Positions 37,671-48,205 of a DNA stretch of 64,000 nucleotides are shown one piece after another; within the stretch, counting starts at the first letter, position 1, and each line of letters opens with the position of its first letter. The stretch is from contig OZ025242.1 of NCBI GenBank assembly GCA_964019155.1, forward strand, positions 20,205,092 to 20,269,091, written 5' to 3'. The translations under genes were made by a program, and so were the position numbers. The notes beneath the pieces are model-generated. The model saw only the letters and a list, made by a program, of their open reading frames with translations, was not told the origin of the DNA and made no database searches. This DNA is from Osedax fenrisi. Lineage: Eukaryota > Annelida > Polychaeta > Sabellida > Siboglinidae.

Positions 37671-37872
37671 TTTGTAATTTGTTAACTCGACACATATTAT
37701 TAATTAATTAATATTACATATATTATGATAAATCTATTCGCATGCATATTATGCTTTAATGTAAATTAATTTTTGTAATTTGTTAACTCGACACATATTA
37801 TTAATTAATTAATATTACATATATTATGATAAATCTATTCGCATGCATATTATGCTTTAATGTAAATTACAA
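37671..37872. repeat. 101-bp tandem duplication
   Basis: TTTGTAATTTGTTAACTCGA through ATGCTTTAATGTAAATTA occurs twice with period 101 and essentially no differences. It is inside the inner TIR element. Confidence 0.92.
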
Positions 37873-38369
37873 TATTTATTAACAAAGATTTCGAATTTTG
37901 TAAACAAATTAATATAATAATAAATTTGAAAATTAATAAATACAATTATTTTGTCGGAGCTAATTTCGGAGTTAATTTTTCGGAGTCAATGTGACGCCGA
38001 CTACAGAATTAAATTTACGGAGCTAAAAATCGGATCTAAAAATCGGAGCATAAATCGGAGTTAAAATAAAACGGAGTTGATGTGAACGGCCTATTATAAA
38101 GAAAAGGGTTCATTATTCTTATTAATTTATTCATTCTAGCTGTTCTGTCTAATTATGTGTGTTCATTCTAGCTGTTCTCTCTAATTATGTGTGTTGTTAC
38201 GTACAGAAAATAGAATTAATCCTATTTCAGAAAACGTTCAGAAAACGTGTAGAAATCCTAACTTAAAAATAGGAATGTGACTCATAACTTCAAATTTGCT
38301 GTGAATGAATCATTTGAAGTTGAAGTTACACGTACGTTTTTTAAAACGGAATTGATGTGAACCCCCAAT

Positions 38370-39077
38370 AAATACCTTTTTAATTAAAAAAATGGAATTA
38401 CTTAATATAAAATGAATAACATAAACACATACTTTACATTATTTTACAAAATATAATATTAATTTTGAAATTTTGAAAATAGGTACATATTATAAAATAA
38501 TTTAAAATAAATGTTTATATTAATTAAATTTTCTTATAATTGATAGTATTAAATTAAAAAAATATTTGTTTTTACCTGTTTTTACCCGGGTTTTACGTGT
38601 TAGATTATTATTGGGTATTAATTGTATTTATATTTGTATGTTTAACTCATCAATATAAAGATACTTTGACACACGCAATGCATGTTAAAGATAGATACGT
38701 GAATAACACTTTTATCGATAAATTAACAAAATGGTATCAGTGATTTTGATTGGATATTAGTCATATTATATATGTCAAATCTTAAAACGGTAGTCTTTTC
38801 GTCGAAATAGATTTAGTAACTTCTATCTATATCAATGGATTTAAATTATAAATATCAATAAAACAGCATTATAACTTCAATTTAAATACACAAAATTACG
38901 AGGAATGTTGATATTATGTATTTTAAATATATAATTTTATTTTTAGTATAGATAGTACATTAAAATTGGTAGTACTTATCAATATATATATGTATAAATA
39001 AATATTATTATAAATAAAAAGTAGTGGGCCAGATAGTGGGTTTCGACTGCAGCGCCCGTAGCGGATAGTGCCATATA
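38370..39077. other. AT-rich stretch, no gene recognised
   Basis: Unique-looking AT-rich sequence. A small GC-richer patch at 39020-39070 (GGGCCAGATAGTGGGTTTCG, CAGCGCCCGTAGCGG) has no open frame of note. Confidence 0.55.
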
Positions 39078-39232
39078 ATAATTAGACAAAACGTAAATAA
39101 ATATATAGTTAAACCATCGATATAAAGAAAGTGGATAAGCAATTGAATGTGTATACACTACATTCAATTGCTTATCCACTTTCTTTATATCGATGGTTTA
39201 ACTATATATTTATTTACGTTTTGTCTAATTAT
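39078..39232. repeat. Perfect inverted repeat, 73-bp arms, 9-nt loop
   Basis: Arms 39078-39150 and 39160-39232 match at all 73 positions by eye, with loop GTATACACT. The minus-strand frame across it is a by-product. Candidates: very recent foldback, a hairpin RNA gene, or an assembly artefact. Confidence 0.95.
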
Positions 39233-39363
39233 TTATTTATATTGTTTTAAGTATTTTATTTTTTTTAATTATTTTATTTTAGTTATGTCCTACCTTAAAT
39301 TTGATTGTTTGCATGATGAATGAATTCTATCTATTTAAATAGTATTTATAATATATATATACA

Positions 39364-39402
<39 letters not shown>

Positions 39403-39979
39403 AGTTAATATTATAAAAGTAATATTATATAAAAGTATAGTATAATTAAAATTAAGATAGATAAAATAAAATAAAATGTTAAGATTTAAAGTAAAGTTAA
39501 GTAAAGAAAAGAAAAATATATACAAAAGATCAAAATCATTAATAACAATTTAATTATTTAGTTTTCTATTAGAATAATATGTATATAAAAATAAGAGATA
39601 TTACATTATATAATTTATATAGGAGTACAATCTAAGCTATAGCTACCAGTACATGCAAATAATGAGGATATATGGTGTATCAACTTCGAGAATATGTGTA
39701 CGTCGGACCTAATGCCCTATAGGGAGCCTATATATGCCACTAATAAGAACACTGGTAAGAATAGTTGTCTCTCACAATACTTCACCTATAGGCTGTAGAC
39801 TATAGGCCTTTCCCCAACACGAATCACGCCCATATTAATAAATAAACATCGGCCATAAAAAAAAACAATATAAAATGGATTTTACGTTACATTTTAATAT
39901 AAATTGTTATTCTAATAGATTAATTATCACATTATGATATAGGTTTTAGATGTATATTTGTGTTTATATATATATAACA
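39233..39979. other. AT-rich stretch with a less AT-rich patch
   Basis: (TA)n near 39346-39398. The patch 39630-39800 contains repeated CCTATAGG words (GCCCTATAGGGAG, CACCTATAGGCTG, ACTATAGGCCT) but no coding frame I can support. Confidence 0.5.
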
Positions 39980-40020
39980 ATTACTGATATACTAATATAC
40001 ACATACATAAAATACATATA

Positions 40021-40080
<60 letters not shown>

Positions 40081-40142
40081 TATATGTATTTTATGTATGT
40101 GTAAATTAGTATATCAGTAATATATATATAAATATAATATAT

Positions 40143-40237
<95 letters not shown>

Positions 40238-40281
40238 GTTTATATGTATGTTATGTATGTGTATATTATTATATCAGTAAT
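39980..40281. repeat. (TA)n tracts framed by three copies of an inverted 44-bp word
   Basis: A 44-bp sequence starting TTACTGATATACTAATATAC lies at 39981-40024, is inverted at 40077-40120, and that inverted form is repeated at 40237-40280. Long (TA)n runs fill the spaces (40026-40076, 40146-40232). Either repeated hairpin expansion or a small element that inserted in and expanded the microsatellite. Confidence 0.88.
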
Positions 40282-40830
40282 TGTTATAAATATGTTAGAG
40301 GGGTGCATTATCGTTAAATATATAATAAACATTATTTAATACTATTTTTAATTCATTTTAAAACTAAAAAGTATATTAAGTTATTATTTAAATTCATTAA
40401 TATTGTAAATACGAAATAAATAATCAAGATTGCATACTACCTAACTATAATTTAGATATGTTGAATAACAAATAACACATACATAATTGAGTACTCCTTT
40501 TATATTCGAATGAATATTTTCTTGTTCGTAATAATAATGGGTGTATTATCAATTAATTTCAACTACTTATATATTAAATAATTCAAAAAGTTATTAAACT
40601 TAAAATATCAATATTTGTATACATTAAATAAATAATATATTGATATAATATTGTATATTATATTAGAATGTGTAGTATTTTCTGTATTTCTTAATATTTA
40701 GAAAACTAGATTACGTTATTGAAAAATCAGGGTCACCGCGGGGTGAGTGTCAGTATTGTAACGGTACAATAGTAGATATGTAACGGTGCAATCATAGATA
40801 TGTAACAGTACATTACAATAGTAGATATCT
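40282..40830 (-). mobile_element. Second copy of the satellite-carrying element, only about three 22-bp units
   Basis: The minus-strand sequence matches the right flank of the 11.4-17.7 kb array over about 480 bp (CACCCCTCTAACATAT, ACACCCATTATTATTA, TGAAATTAATTGATAA, ATACAGAAAATACTACACAT, ACGTAATCTAG, CCCCGCGGTGAC). About three 22-bp units follow (to 40830). It reads inversely to the large array. No gene. Confidence 0.8.
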
Positions 40831-41049
40831 AGATCTACTAGGTAGGCATGTACCGATATAGGAACATTCATCAATATCGAATAGGCCGGATGACTTTGTA
40901 ACAAGTGTATAGTATTATATAATACTACTTAATTATTACATAATTAATATGCACGAGTCTAGATGTTGATGTACACGTGTGGATGTTAAAATTAATTGAT
41001 GATTCAGCGAAAAGTGTTACTATACTACAGCTTAATGCTCACAGACATT

Positions 41050-41215
41050 CGCGATAGATGATTGGCAGGCTGGAGCGTAACTTCTTTATCCCCGGCAGAT
41101 TGTGTACTGACTACTCGGTGATTACGTCACTCGGTATGGGCTAACATCGTGACGTAACTTATGTGTCGATGACTCATCTGAATGTCGATGATGTAAGCGT
41201 TGTTGTTGTGAAGAT
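41050..41215. other. GC-richer, exon-like segment with CRE-type sites
   Basis: Plus strand from ATG 41058, after CGATAG: 28 codons (IGRLERNFFIPGRLCTDYSV) ending TAA, with a possible donor GTATGG at 41135. Minus strand: LHNNNAYIIDIQMSHRH at about 41210-41160, after GGTTAG. Sites TTACGTCAC, TGACGTAA and TGACTCA are within it. No family recognised; coding status uncertain and a regulatory role equally possible. Confidence 0.3.
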
Positions 41216-41246
41216 CTAACCATGTGATACGATACGACCACTACTA

Positions 41247-41424
41247 GGGGCGCTGCAACAGGGGGGACGGGGGCCCGGGGAGACGGGGCCCCATCGGAGG
41301 GGTATGCCCCCCATTTTAAAATCTAGGGGGTCCTCCTGTGTATTGGTCACCCCCACTTTTACCACAGAATCTATTTTGATTGGTTGGTCCCCCCCTATAT
41401 ACACAGCATCGTTCCAGCGCCCCC
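41247..41424. mobile_element. MITE, GGGGCGCTG family, complete
   Basis: Starts GGGGCGCTGCAACAGG, ends GTTCCAGCGCCCC. GC-rich left half, then the shared CCCCCACTTTTACCACAG and TTTTGATTGGTTGGTCCCCC. 178 bp. Other copies at 2826-2923 and 60438-60601. TA lies at the left flank. No coding capacity. Confidence 0.85.
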
Positions 41425-41880
41425 ACCACTAACGGAGTCACGTGTTCACCGGTGTTCATTTTGGGCGATGATAGGTATATTAGTTAATATAATATATTTA
41501 TCAAAATATGAAAATAATTGTCATCGTAATATTAAAATGAACTTTTACTATATTTGTTCAGACTCCCTCTCGGTATTTATCAATCTGCAATTAAGATGAA
41601 TATTTAGGATGCCGCATACAAAATGGCAATATATAGCATTCATATCAATAATTATCTTTCCAATTTCATTAATATGAATATATGTTATTTTATATATTGT
41701 GATATTATGAATACCTTCCTTCGATGTTATTGTTTTATGTTATTTAATTGATTGTTCTGTTTTACACCACGAGGGTATTCTTTTACTGTATTGGTTTTTT
41801 TATTGTATTTTTAATTGGTCTAGTCACTTCTTTGGGTTACATTTGCATCCATTATATATACATACATACATAGCAATAGT
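41425..41880. other. AT-rich stretch, no gene recognised
   Basis: CACGTG at 41439-41444, then AT-rich sequence. The short plus frame over 41384-41599 straddles the MITE and has no motif. Confidence 0.55.
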
Positions 41881-41881
41881 A

Positions 41882-42770
41882 GGGGAAAATAACATAATAC
41901 GGACACTTTAACAATAAATGGTCTTAACATTTACAACTAATTATTTGTATTCAAAAATTACAATATATTAATATTTTATGAATATAGATATTATTGTGAT
42001 TTTAACATTTTATTTAATCTTTTAATTCCATAGATAACGGGGGTGTCCGTATTCGGTACCCATGTCCGAATACGTACACCCTGTGTTATAATACGGACAC
42101 CCTATATACAACTAGATAAACTATATATTATTGATGAATCAATCAGACAAATTATAATTACATTATTTATAATTACTTTTATTAATAGTTTATTCTAATT
42201 TAATTAGTTAATAATTTATATCTTTTTATTATTTTTTTAATTAATAATACAAATAAGTATCTAAATAATACAATTTTTAGATTTAGCTTTATTGATGGTA
42301 TTAATATTATAACGCACGCGATTTTTATAAAAATCAGAATAATTCATACGCTGCGCGCTTATTGGTTATAGGGTTTCCGTATTAAGACATATAGAGTGTC
42401 CGTATTAGGGACTTATATGACCTCTAGATATATGCTTATAACTTAATGAATATTTGATAACAAATATAGAAATTATATATATATAATTTTTAGAATTCTT
42501 TATTTTTTAATAATATAGTGTTATATTTTATATCGATACATTTGTATATTCTATAGAAGGTTTTAAGTTAAATTATTTTTTCATAAATTTAAAAACGTAA
42601 TAAAAAAATCATTTAATTGGATATATAAGCAATATTTTGAATAATTAATAAATAAAATATACTTTGTTAGACTATTTATATATTTATGATTATTTTATTC
42701 ATTATAATTTTTTTTGTAGGATTTATGGTTTCTGAGATACCGAGAGTATCCGTATTCGGTTACTTTCCCC
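41882..42770. mobile_element. MITE, GGGGAAAGTAACCTAATACG family, longest copy
   Basis: GGGGAAAATAACATAATACG at the left and CGTATTCGGTTACTTTCCCC at the right are inverted repeats, each flanked by TA, as in Tc1/mariner-type insertion. 889 bp. Inside, GTGTCCGTATTC words recur in both orientations (42025-42105, 42370-42410). No transposase frame. It serves as the empty-site reference for the nested insertions at 32075 and 60438. Confidence 0.9.
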
Positions 42771-42867
42771 TATATAGGTGTTAGTGGTCTAGTGGTCAAG
42801 TGGTCACGTGACTAACCAATAGAGACTGCGACCAAAGCGGTCATTACGACCATTACAGAGTTCAACA

Positions 42868-42918
42868 TGACTGTGAGTGTCCGTATTCGTGCACTGTCTG
42901 TATTCGGTTACTTTCCCC
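42868..42918. mobile_element. MITE right-end fragment, same family
   Basis: GAGTGTCCGTATTC, then CACTGTCTGTATTCGGTTAC TTTCCCC, followed by TA. About 100 bp after the complete copy. Either a solo end or a remnant of a second insertion. Confidence 0.8.
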
Positions 42919-42927
42919 TATGGGTCA

Positions 42928-43150
42928 TATGGCTCAGTGGGACAACCAATATATATAGTTATTATAGTAAGCCAGAGGTCCCAGGCTCGATTACATGCAA
43001 TTCTTGTTTTTATCTTGTGTTTATCAAGAACTTATAACGAAAAATCAAATCACAAGAACATTTTTTACTATTTTTATTATATTGTCCTGGGCCTCTCACA
43101 GTTATTTATAACATGTATAAGTCTATGAATTCTCGAGGGGTCCATTTGTA
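42928..43150 (+). mobile_element. Second tRNA-derived SINE family
   Basis: A box ATGGCTCAGTGGG at 42930-42942 and B box GTCCCAGGCTCGATTAC at about 42978-42994. The body is different from the 7319 family (TCTTGTTTTTATCTTGTG, AATCAAATCACAAGAACA). The 3' part CCTCTCACAGTTATTTATAA CATGTATAAGTC resembles 3575-3630. Non-coding. Confidence 0.6.
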
Positions 43151-43177
43151 TAGGCTATTTGTATTATATAGTATATT

Positions 43178-43232
<55 letters not shown>

Positions 43233-43678
43233 AATATATTCATTGAAATCTTCTATATATATGAGATTTCAATAAATAATTAGTATTAATATTATTATAT
43301 ATATATCAACATTTAATATCTCCGACTACCTATCTCTATATCTCTATCCCTACATATAAACTATTGTACTACGTTTTTCTTCCATTCTGTCAATGTGTAT
43401 AAAGCAAACAAAGATTTGGGATTTTTTAAATATTTAGAAATTATTATATAGAGTATTAAAATAAGAATTTTGTTTATTAATATTGTATTATATGATACAA
43501 ATATAAATTTGCATTGAAACACTCCATTACAACTTTACCATATAATACTAGCTGTGGTGATAAGAATAGTATATACATATATATACATATATATATACAT
43601 ACATATACATATATATACATATATACATATATATATGTATGGCAAGCTACTATAAATAAATATAATAAGTAATAATAT
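43150..43678. other. AT-rich stretch with (TA)n
   Basis: (TA)n at 43176-43220 and (ATATAC)n-like repeats at 43572-43640. No gene. Confidence 0.7.
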
Positions 43679-43714
43679 CATAGAGCTAGAGAGAAATTTC
43701 TCTCTAGCTCTATG
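43679..43714. repeat. Perfect 36-bp palindrome
   Basis: CATAGAGCTAGAGAGAAA followed directly by its reverse complement, with no loop. The same 18-mer forms the arm of the hairpin at 2133. Confidence 0.95.
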
Positions 43715-43784
43715 AATAATATTCGTATAAATGTTATATCGCTATGAAAAGATAAACTTTATTTTTATTAGGGTTAGAGGTCAC

Positions 43785-45085
43785 TAACTAGAGGTCACCG
43801 AATATAGTCAACTAACTAGAGGTCACCGAATATAGTTAATGAACTAGAGGTCACCGAATATAGTTATCTAACTAGAGGTCACCGAATATAGTTATCTAAC
43901 TAGAGGTCACCGAATATAGTTAATGAACTAGAGGTCACCGAATATAGTTATCTAACTAGAGGTCACCGAATATAGTTATCTAACTTGAGTTCACCGAATA
44001 TAGTCAACTAACTAGAGGTCACCGAATATAGTTAATGAACTAGAGGTCACCGAATATAGTTATCTAACTAGAGGTCACCGAATATAGTTATCTAACTAGA
44101 GGTCACCGAATATAGTTAATGAACTAGAGGTCACCGAATATAGTCAACTAACTAGAGGTCACCGAATATAGTTATCTAACTAGAGGTCACCGAATATAGT
44201 TATCTAACTAGAGGTCACCGAATATAGTTAATGAACTAGAGGTCACCGAATATAGTTATCTAACTAGAGGTCACCGAATATAGTTATCTAACTAGAGGTC
44301 ACCGAATATAGTTAACTAACTAGAGGTCACCGAATATAGTTATCTAACTAGAGGTCACCGAATATAGTTAACTAACTAGAGGTCACCGAATATAGTTATC
44401 TAACTAGAGGTCACCGAATATAGTTATCTAACTAGAGGTCACCGAATATAGTTAACTAACTAGAGGTCACCGAATATAGTTATCTAACTTGAGGTCACCG
44501 AATATAGTCAACTAACTAGAGGTCACCGAATATAGTTAATGAACTAGAGGTCACCGAATATAGTTATCTAACTAGAGGTACCGAATATAGTTATCTAACT
44601 AGAGGTCACCGAATATAGTTAATGAACTAGAGGTCACCGAATATAGTCAACTAACTAGAGGTCACCGAATATAGTTAACGAACTAGAGGTCACCGAATAT
44701 AGTTATCTAACTAGAGGTCACCGAATATAGTTATCTAACTAGAGGTCACCGAATATAGTTATCTAACTAGAGGTAACCGAATATAGTCAACTAACTAGAG
44801 GTCACCGAATATAGTTATCTAACTAGAGGTCACCGAATATAGTTAATGAACTAGAGGTCACCGAATATAGATAACTAACTAGAGGTCACCGAATATAGTT
44901 AACTAACTAGAGGTCACCGAATATAGTTATCTAACTAGAGGTCACCGAATATAGTTATCTAACTAGAGGTCACCGAATATAGATAACTAACTAGAGGTCA
45001 CCGAATATAGATAACTAACTAGAGGTCACCGAATATAGATAACTAACTAGAGGTCACCGAATATAGTTATCTAACTAGAGGTGTG
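43785..45085 (+). repeat. 28-bp minisatellite with an AGGTCA in nearly every unit
   Basis: About 46 units of 28 bp: AACTAGAGGTCACCGAATAT, then AGTTATCT. The last bases vary among TATCT, AATGA, CAACT and AACT types, which alternate in blocks. Nearly every unit keeps AGGTCACCG. The right edge carries GGTGTGATCACCG. No coding frame of interest. Confidence 0.97.
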
Positions 45086-45685
45086 ATCACCGAATAAATA
45101 ATTACTATATGTATTGAAGTACTTCATATGTATGTAAATAGGATGATAACGTTGGGATTCTATACGATGTTCACAAACTAAATGCACTTAAACAGATTTG
45201 ACATTAATATAGGTGTATTAAAGCAATATATTATATGTTCAAAAGTGCCCGTATAACAATATCAATATATTATGTATAAACTCTAAATATTTATAAATAT
45301 TTATTAATTTATTAAACGGTTCCTTCTTCCAACACCTATAGATGTTGTATTTAATATGCAGATTATGTGTATACACATATTATATTTAATAAATTATAAT
45401 TAAAATAAATTAATCAAAACAAAATATTTAAAATTATAGAAAATTATTTTTATAACATCGATAACATTAGCTAAATATTATGTAATATATAATACATTTG
45501 ATTACGTAAATCTGAAATAAGCGGAATTCTATCAGGCTTACTGTAAAGGTATTGCATAACTGTCACGTGATAACACTGTATGGGTAAGTTACGTAATAAT
45601 ATTATTAGTATATAGTATACGCGTTACCTATAGTATATCTAACATACTGCCTATAATTAATATTTAATTATACATTTTAACATAA
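45086..45685. other. AT-rich stretch, no gene recognised
   Basis: Contains GTCACGTGAT (45562-45571). No coding frame or repeat beyond AT-rich DNA. Confidence 0.55.
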
Positions 45686-45859
45686 TATTTAGAAGTGATC
45701 TCATAAAAATGTGTATACGAAATGATCAATTATCGTTAAAAACATGTATTTATTAATACGAGATCGGTGTTTGAAAGAATATTAGAGAAATGTGGTTATA
45801 AGTGAATATTCATCTAAGTTTCTGGGTGTGATGAAAGGATTCAACACAAATAAAATATG

Positions 45860-45860
<1 letters not shown>
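45686..45860 (+). mobile_element. tRNA-SINE copy, 5'-truncated and diverged
   Basis: Matches the 3' two-thirds of the 7319 element: TATTTAGAAGTGATC, AAATGATCAATTATCGTTAA, GGTTATAAGTGAATATTCAT and GATGAAAGGATTCAACAC, then AAATAAAA. A (TA)n tract follows at once (45866-45905). Confidence 0.8.
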
Positions 45861-45905
<45 letters not shown>

Positions 45906-45907
<2 letters not shown>

Positions 45908-47100
45908 ATATATTGATATCGAAACTTCGGCCATCAAACCAATACTTACGAATAATAGGTGCTTACTAGCTATTTTCTTTCATTATTTCATTTATTCTAT
46001 ACGTATATGTATACCTGAATAATCTAGCGATTTCGAACAACTATCTAATAATATTCTAGCTCTAGCTTCCTAAAATGCGGAATAGTGTATATATATATAT
46101 TAAAATACATTATCTTAAATACAAATTAAATACATAATCGGAACTCACCTGTAATACCCGTCTGAATTTAAACGTAAGCGTTATAACGCATATAGTTATA
46201 ACGTATATATACGTTATATATATATACTTACTTCACCTTTCTTGAAAACAGTTAAACCTACGTAATCTGAATTCTCAAACTAGCGACCACAGTTTCCCAA
46301 CTATGTCTCATGTCAAAGGTCACGATACGCTAAACACGTAATTAGCATGGCACTATACGAATGTGTGAAAGCCGCGGCTCATCTTTATATGTAGGATATG
46401 TGCGACACGCCTCTATATGTAGGATATGTGCGACACGCCCCTATATATCTATATACTAGTAATATCAGTGAGAAATGTCAAACTCCCTGGAAATATCACA
46501 GAATTTAAAACCCCAACACTTTTCTACAAGAATGGTATGATTGTCTCGCGGAAAACATTAATATATAGGTATATAGGTATATATAATACCAATCTTTCCC
46601 GCTATACGATGAACCATATTAACTATGTATAAAGACTTTCCCTCTGTGTCCCAGAGTCTGGGATATCACTATTAATTATTCCCTTGTCGATTACAAGCTA
46701 TACATATGTATATATTGTAATATGTCAATATATGTCAATATTGATAACAGCGAGCGTCACGCTCCACTGCTCTCTACCATGTGATAACGATACTATTAGT
46801 TAGTAATTAACCACGCCCATACGTTTCGTATACGTTAGTTATGGGCGTGCACGCGTGACCATGGTCATGTCAGGTGTTACACCTATAACGACTGTCTATT
46901 AAATACATCTAAAACAGACTAATTACTGGCTAAAACAGACTAATTAAATTTAAGTCTGAAATCATTGACGATTTAGTTCCTAATAATTAGGACCTAATTA
47001 TACGTTTAGGTAACGTTACCGAATAAACTTAATACCGTGTTGTTAGTACCAGTTACCACGTTTAACGTTCTACTATACAAGTAATATTATAATAGTGATA
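45906..47100. other. Mixed intergenic stretch
   Basis: A 28-bp tandem pair at 46388-46440 (ATGTAGGATATGTGCGACAC GCC, twice). Inverted CACGCCCATA and TATGGGCGTG words at 46805-46848 can form a stem. (TA)n near 46080-46100. The short plus frames at 45792 and 46426 have no motif. Confidence 0.5.
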
Positions 47101-47215
47101 CTATTATTATTATTATTATTAGTAGTAGTAGTAGTAGAAGTAGTAGTATTATTATTATTATTATTATTACTTGTACTATTACTATTATTATTATTATTAT
47201 TATTATTTAATTAAA
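47100..47215. repeat. ATT/AGT trinucleotide tract
   Basis: Runs of (ATT)n switch to (AGT)n and back to (ATT)n over about 110 bp, an interrupted trinucleotide microsatellite. Confidence 0.9.
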
Positions 47216-47523
47216 CACCATCGCTAATAACACTTCCAGGAATATTATTCGTATGTATTAAGGAAGTGTTTCACAAATAAATACAATGTATTTATCTATC
47301 TATGTGATACAATAGTAATACCAGGACCTTCCCGGTAATACCATTAATTTAATATTACCTAATCACGAATATAATAACAATACAATTATTCAATTAAAAA
47401 TAAATTTTTAATAATTATAAACATAAATAGAAATGATTTTAATATCATTATATTAAATATTCTAGATTCCATCTGCGATCGCCTGCATACATTGTTCGTA
47501 TCGTATATTACTATTGTTATTGC

Positions 47524-47587
<64 letters not shown>

Positions 47588-47695
47588 AGACACCCTATTA
47601 GATAACATTCACTGATACATCAATGCCTGTTGTTATCTCATCTTGATAGTAGGTGTATGCTAACAACTAAGCTAGTTGGTTATACGTGTTATTAT
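47216..47695. other. AT-rich stretch with (TA)n
   Basis: (TA)n of 58 bp at 47524-47582. No gene. Confidence 0.7.
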
Positions 47696-47768
47696 ACATC
47701 TTATTACATCATTAGACATGTTATTACATCATTAGACATGTTATTACATCATTATACATGTTATTATA
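47696..47768. repeat. 20-bp tandem repeat, about three and a half units
   Basis: Units of TTATTACATCATTAGACATG with one change to TATACATG. Short and clean. Confidence 0.9.
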
Positions 47769-47995
47769 CGTACCCTCCGAGCTTGTAGCAGGTATTGGTG
47801 TATGCGCGACCTTAATCTCGATACTTATCTAATATAGGCGCGATGAAATGTGTGCTTTATTTGTAGTATACGTTTTAGACTGTTACAATCAGTACCCATG
47901 TATCAGTATATATTTGTTATTGTGTAACGATCTATTTATCTGCTGGGAAATAATTTAAAATGGAATATACATATATATATATATATATATATAAA

Positions 47996-48205
47996 CTGCC
48001 TGTGTGGCTCAGTTGTCTAAGGGGTCAGGGACACACGCAGTAGGACGCGGGTTCGAGACCCGTCCAGACTAATAATATAGGTCTTTAAATAATATTTAGA
48101 CGTGATCTTATATAATTGTGTATACATAAATAATCGGTTCTCGTTAAAACCACGGATGCCTTAACACGAGAGCGGCTTCGAATGGACATTAGATCCAAAT
48201 TGTTA
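47996..48205 (+). mobile_element. tRNA-SINE copy, 3'-truncated
   Basis: CTGCCTGTGTGGCTCAG head, B box GGGTTCGAGACCC, body to GGACATTAGATCC. The 3' third of the 7319-type element is absent. (TA)n (47970-47993) lies directly 5'. Confidence 0.87.

Larger units (their letters stand above)
36582..38093. mobile_element. Inner TIR element (TAGGCCGTTCACATCAACTC), nested
   Basis: Terminal inverted repeats of about 26 bp (TAGGCCGTTCACATCAACTC, then CGTTTT) lie at 36582 and 38093, flanked by TTA on both sides (ATTAT if the repeat is taken to start at AGGCCG). Both subterminal regions are rich in GCTCCG/CGGAGC words in opposite orientation, typical of transposase-binding repeats. A TTA target fits PIF/Harbinger, but this is inference. 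About 1.5 kb, no transposase. Confidence 0.85.
35590..38366. mobile_element. Outer TIR element (GGGTTCACATCAATTC family)
   Basis: The left end from 35590 and the right end to 38366 are inverted over about 80 bp (GGGTTCACATCAATT, AACGTACGTGTAACTTCAAC, AATGATTCATTCACAGCAAA). AATA flanks both sides as a possible target duplication. A related element is nested inside at 36582-38093, and (TA)n at 35811-35877 has expanded. No transposase frame is visible, so it is non-autonomous or decayed. Confidence 0.85.

Noticed and set aside
38979..39179. 66-codon minus-strand frame
   Set aside because: It lies across one arm of the perfect hairpin and has no motif.
43785..45085. CRISPR-like array
   Set aside because: Uniform tandem 28-bp units with no unique spacers.
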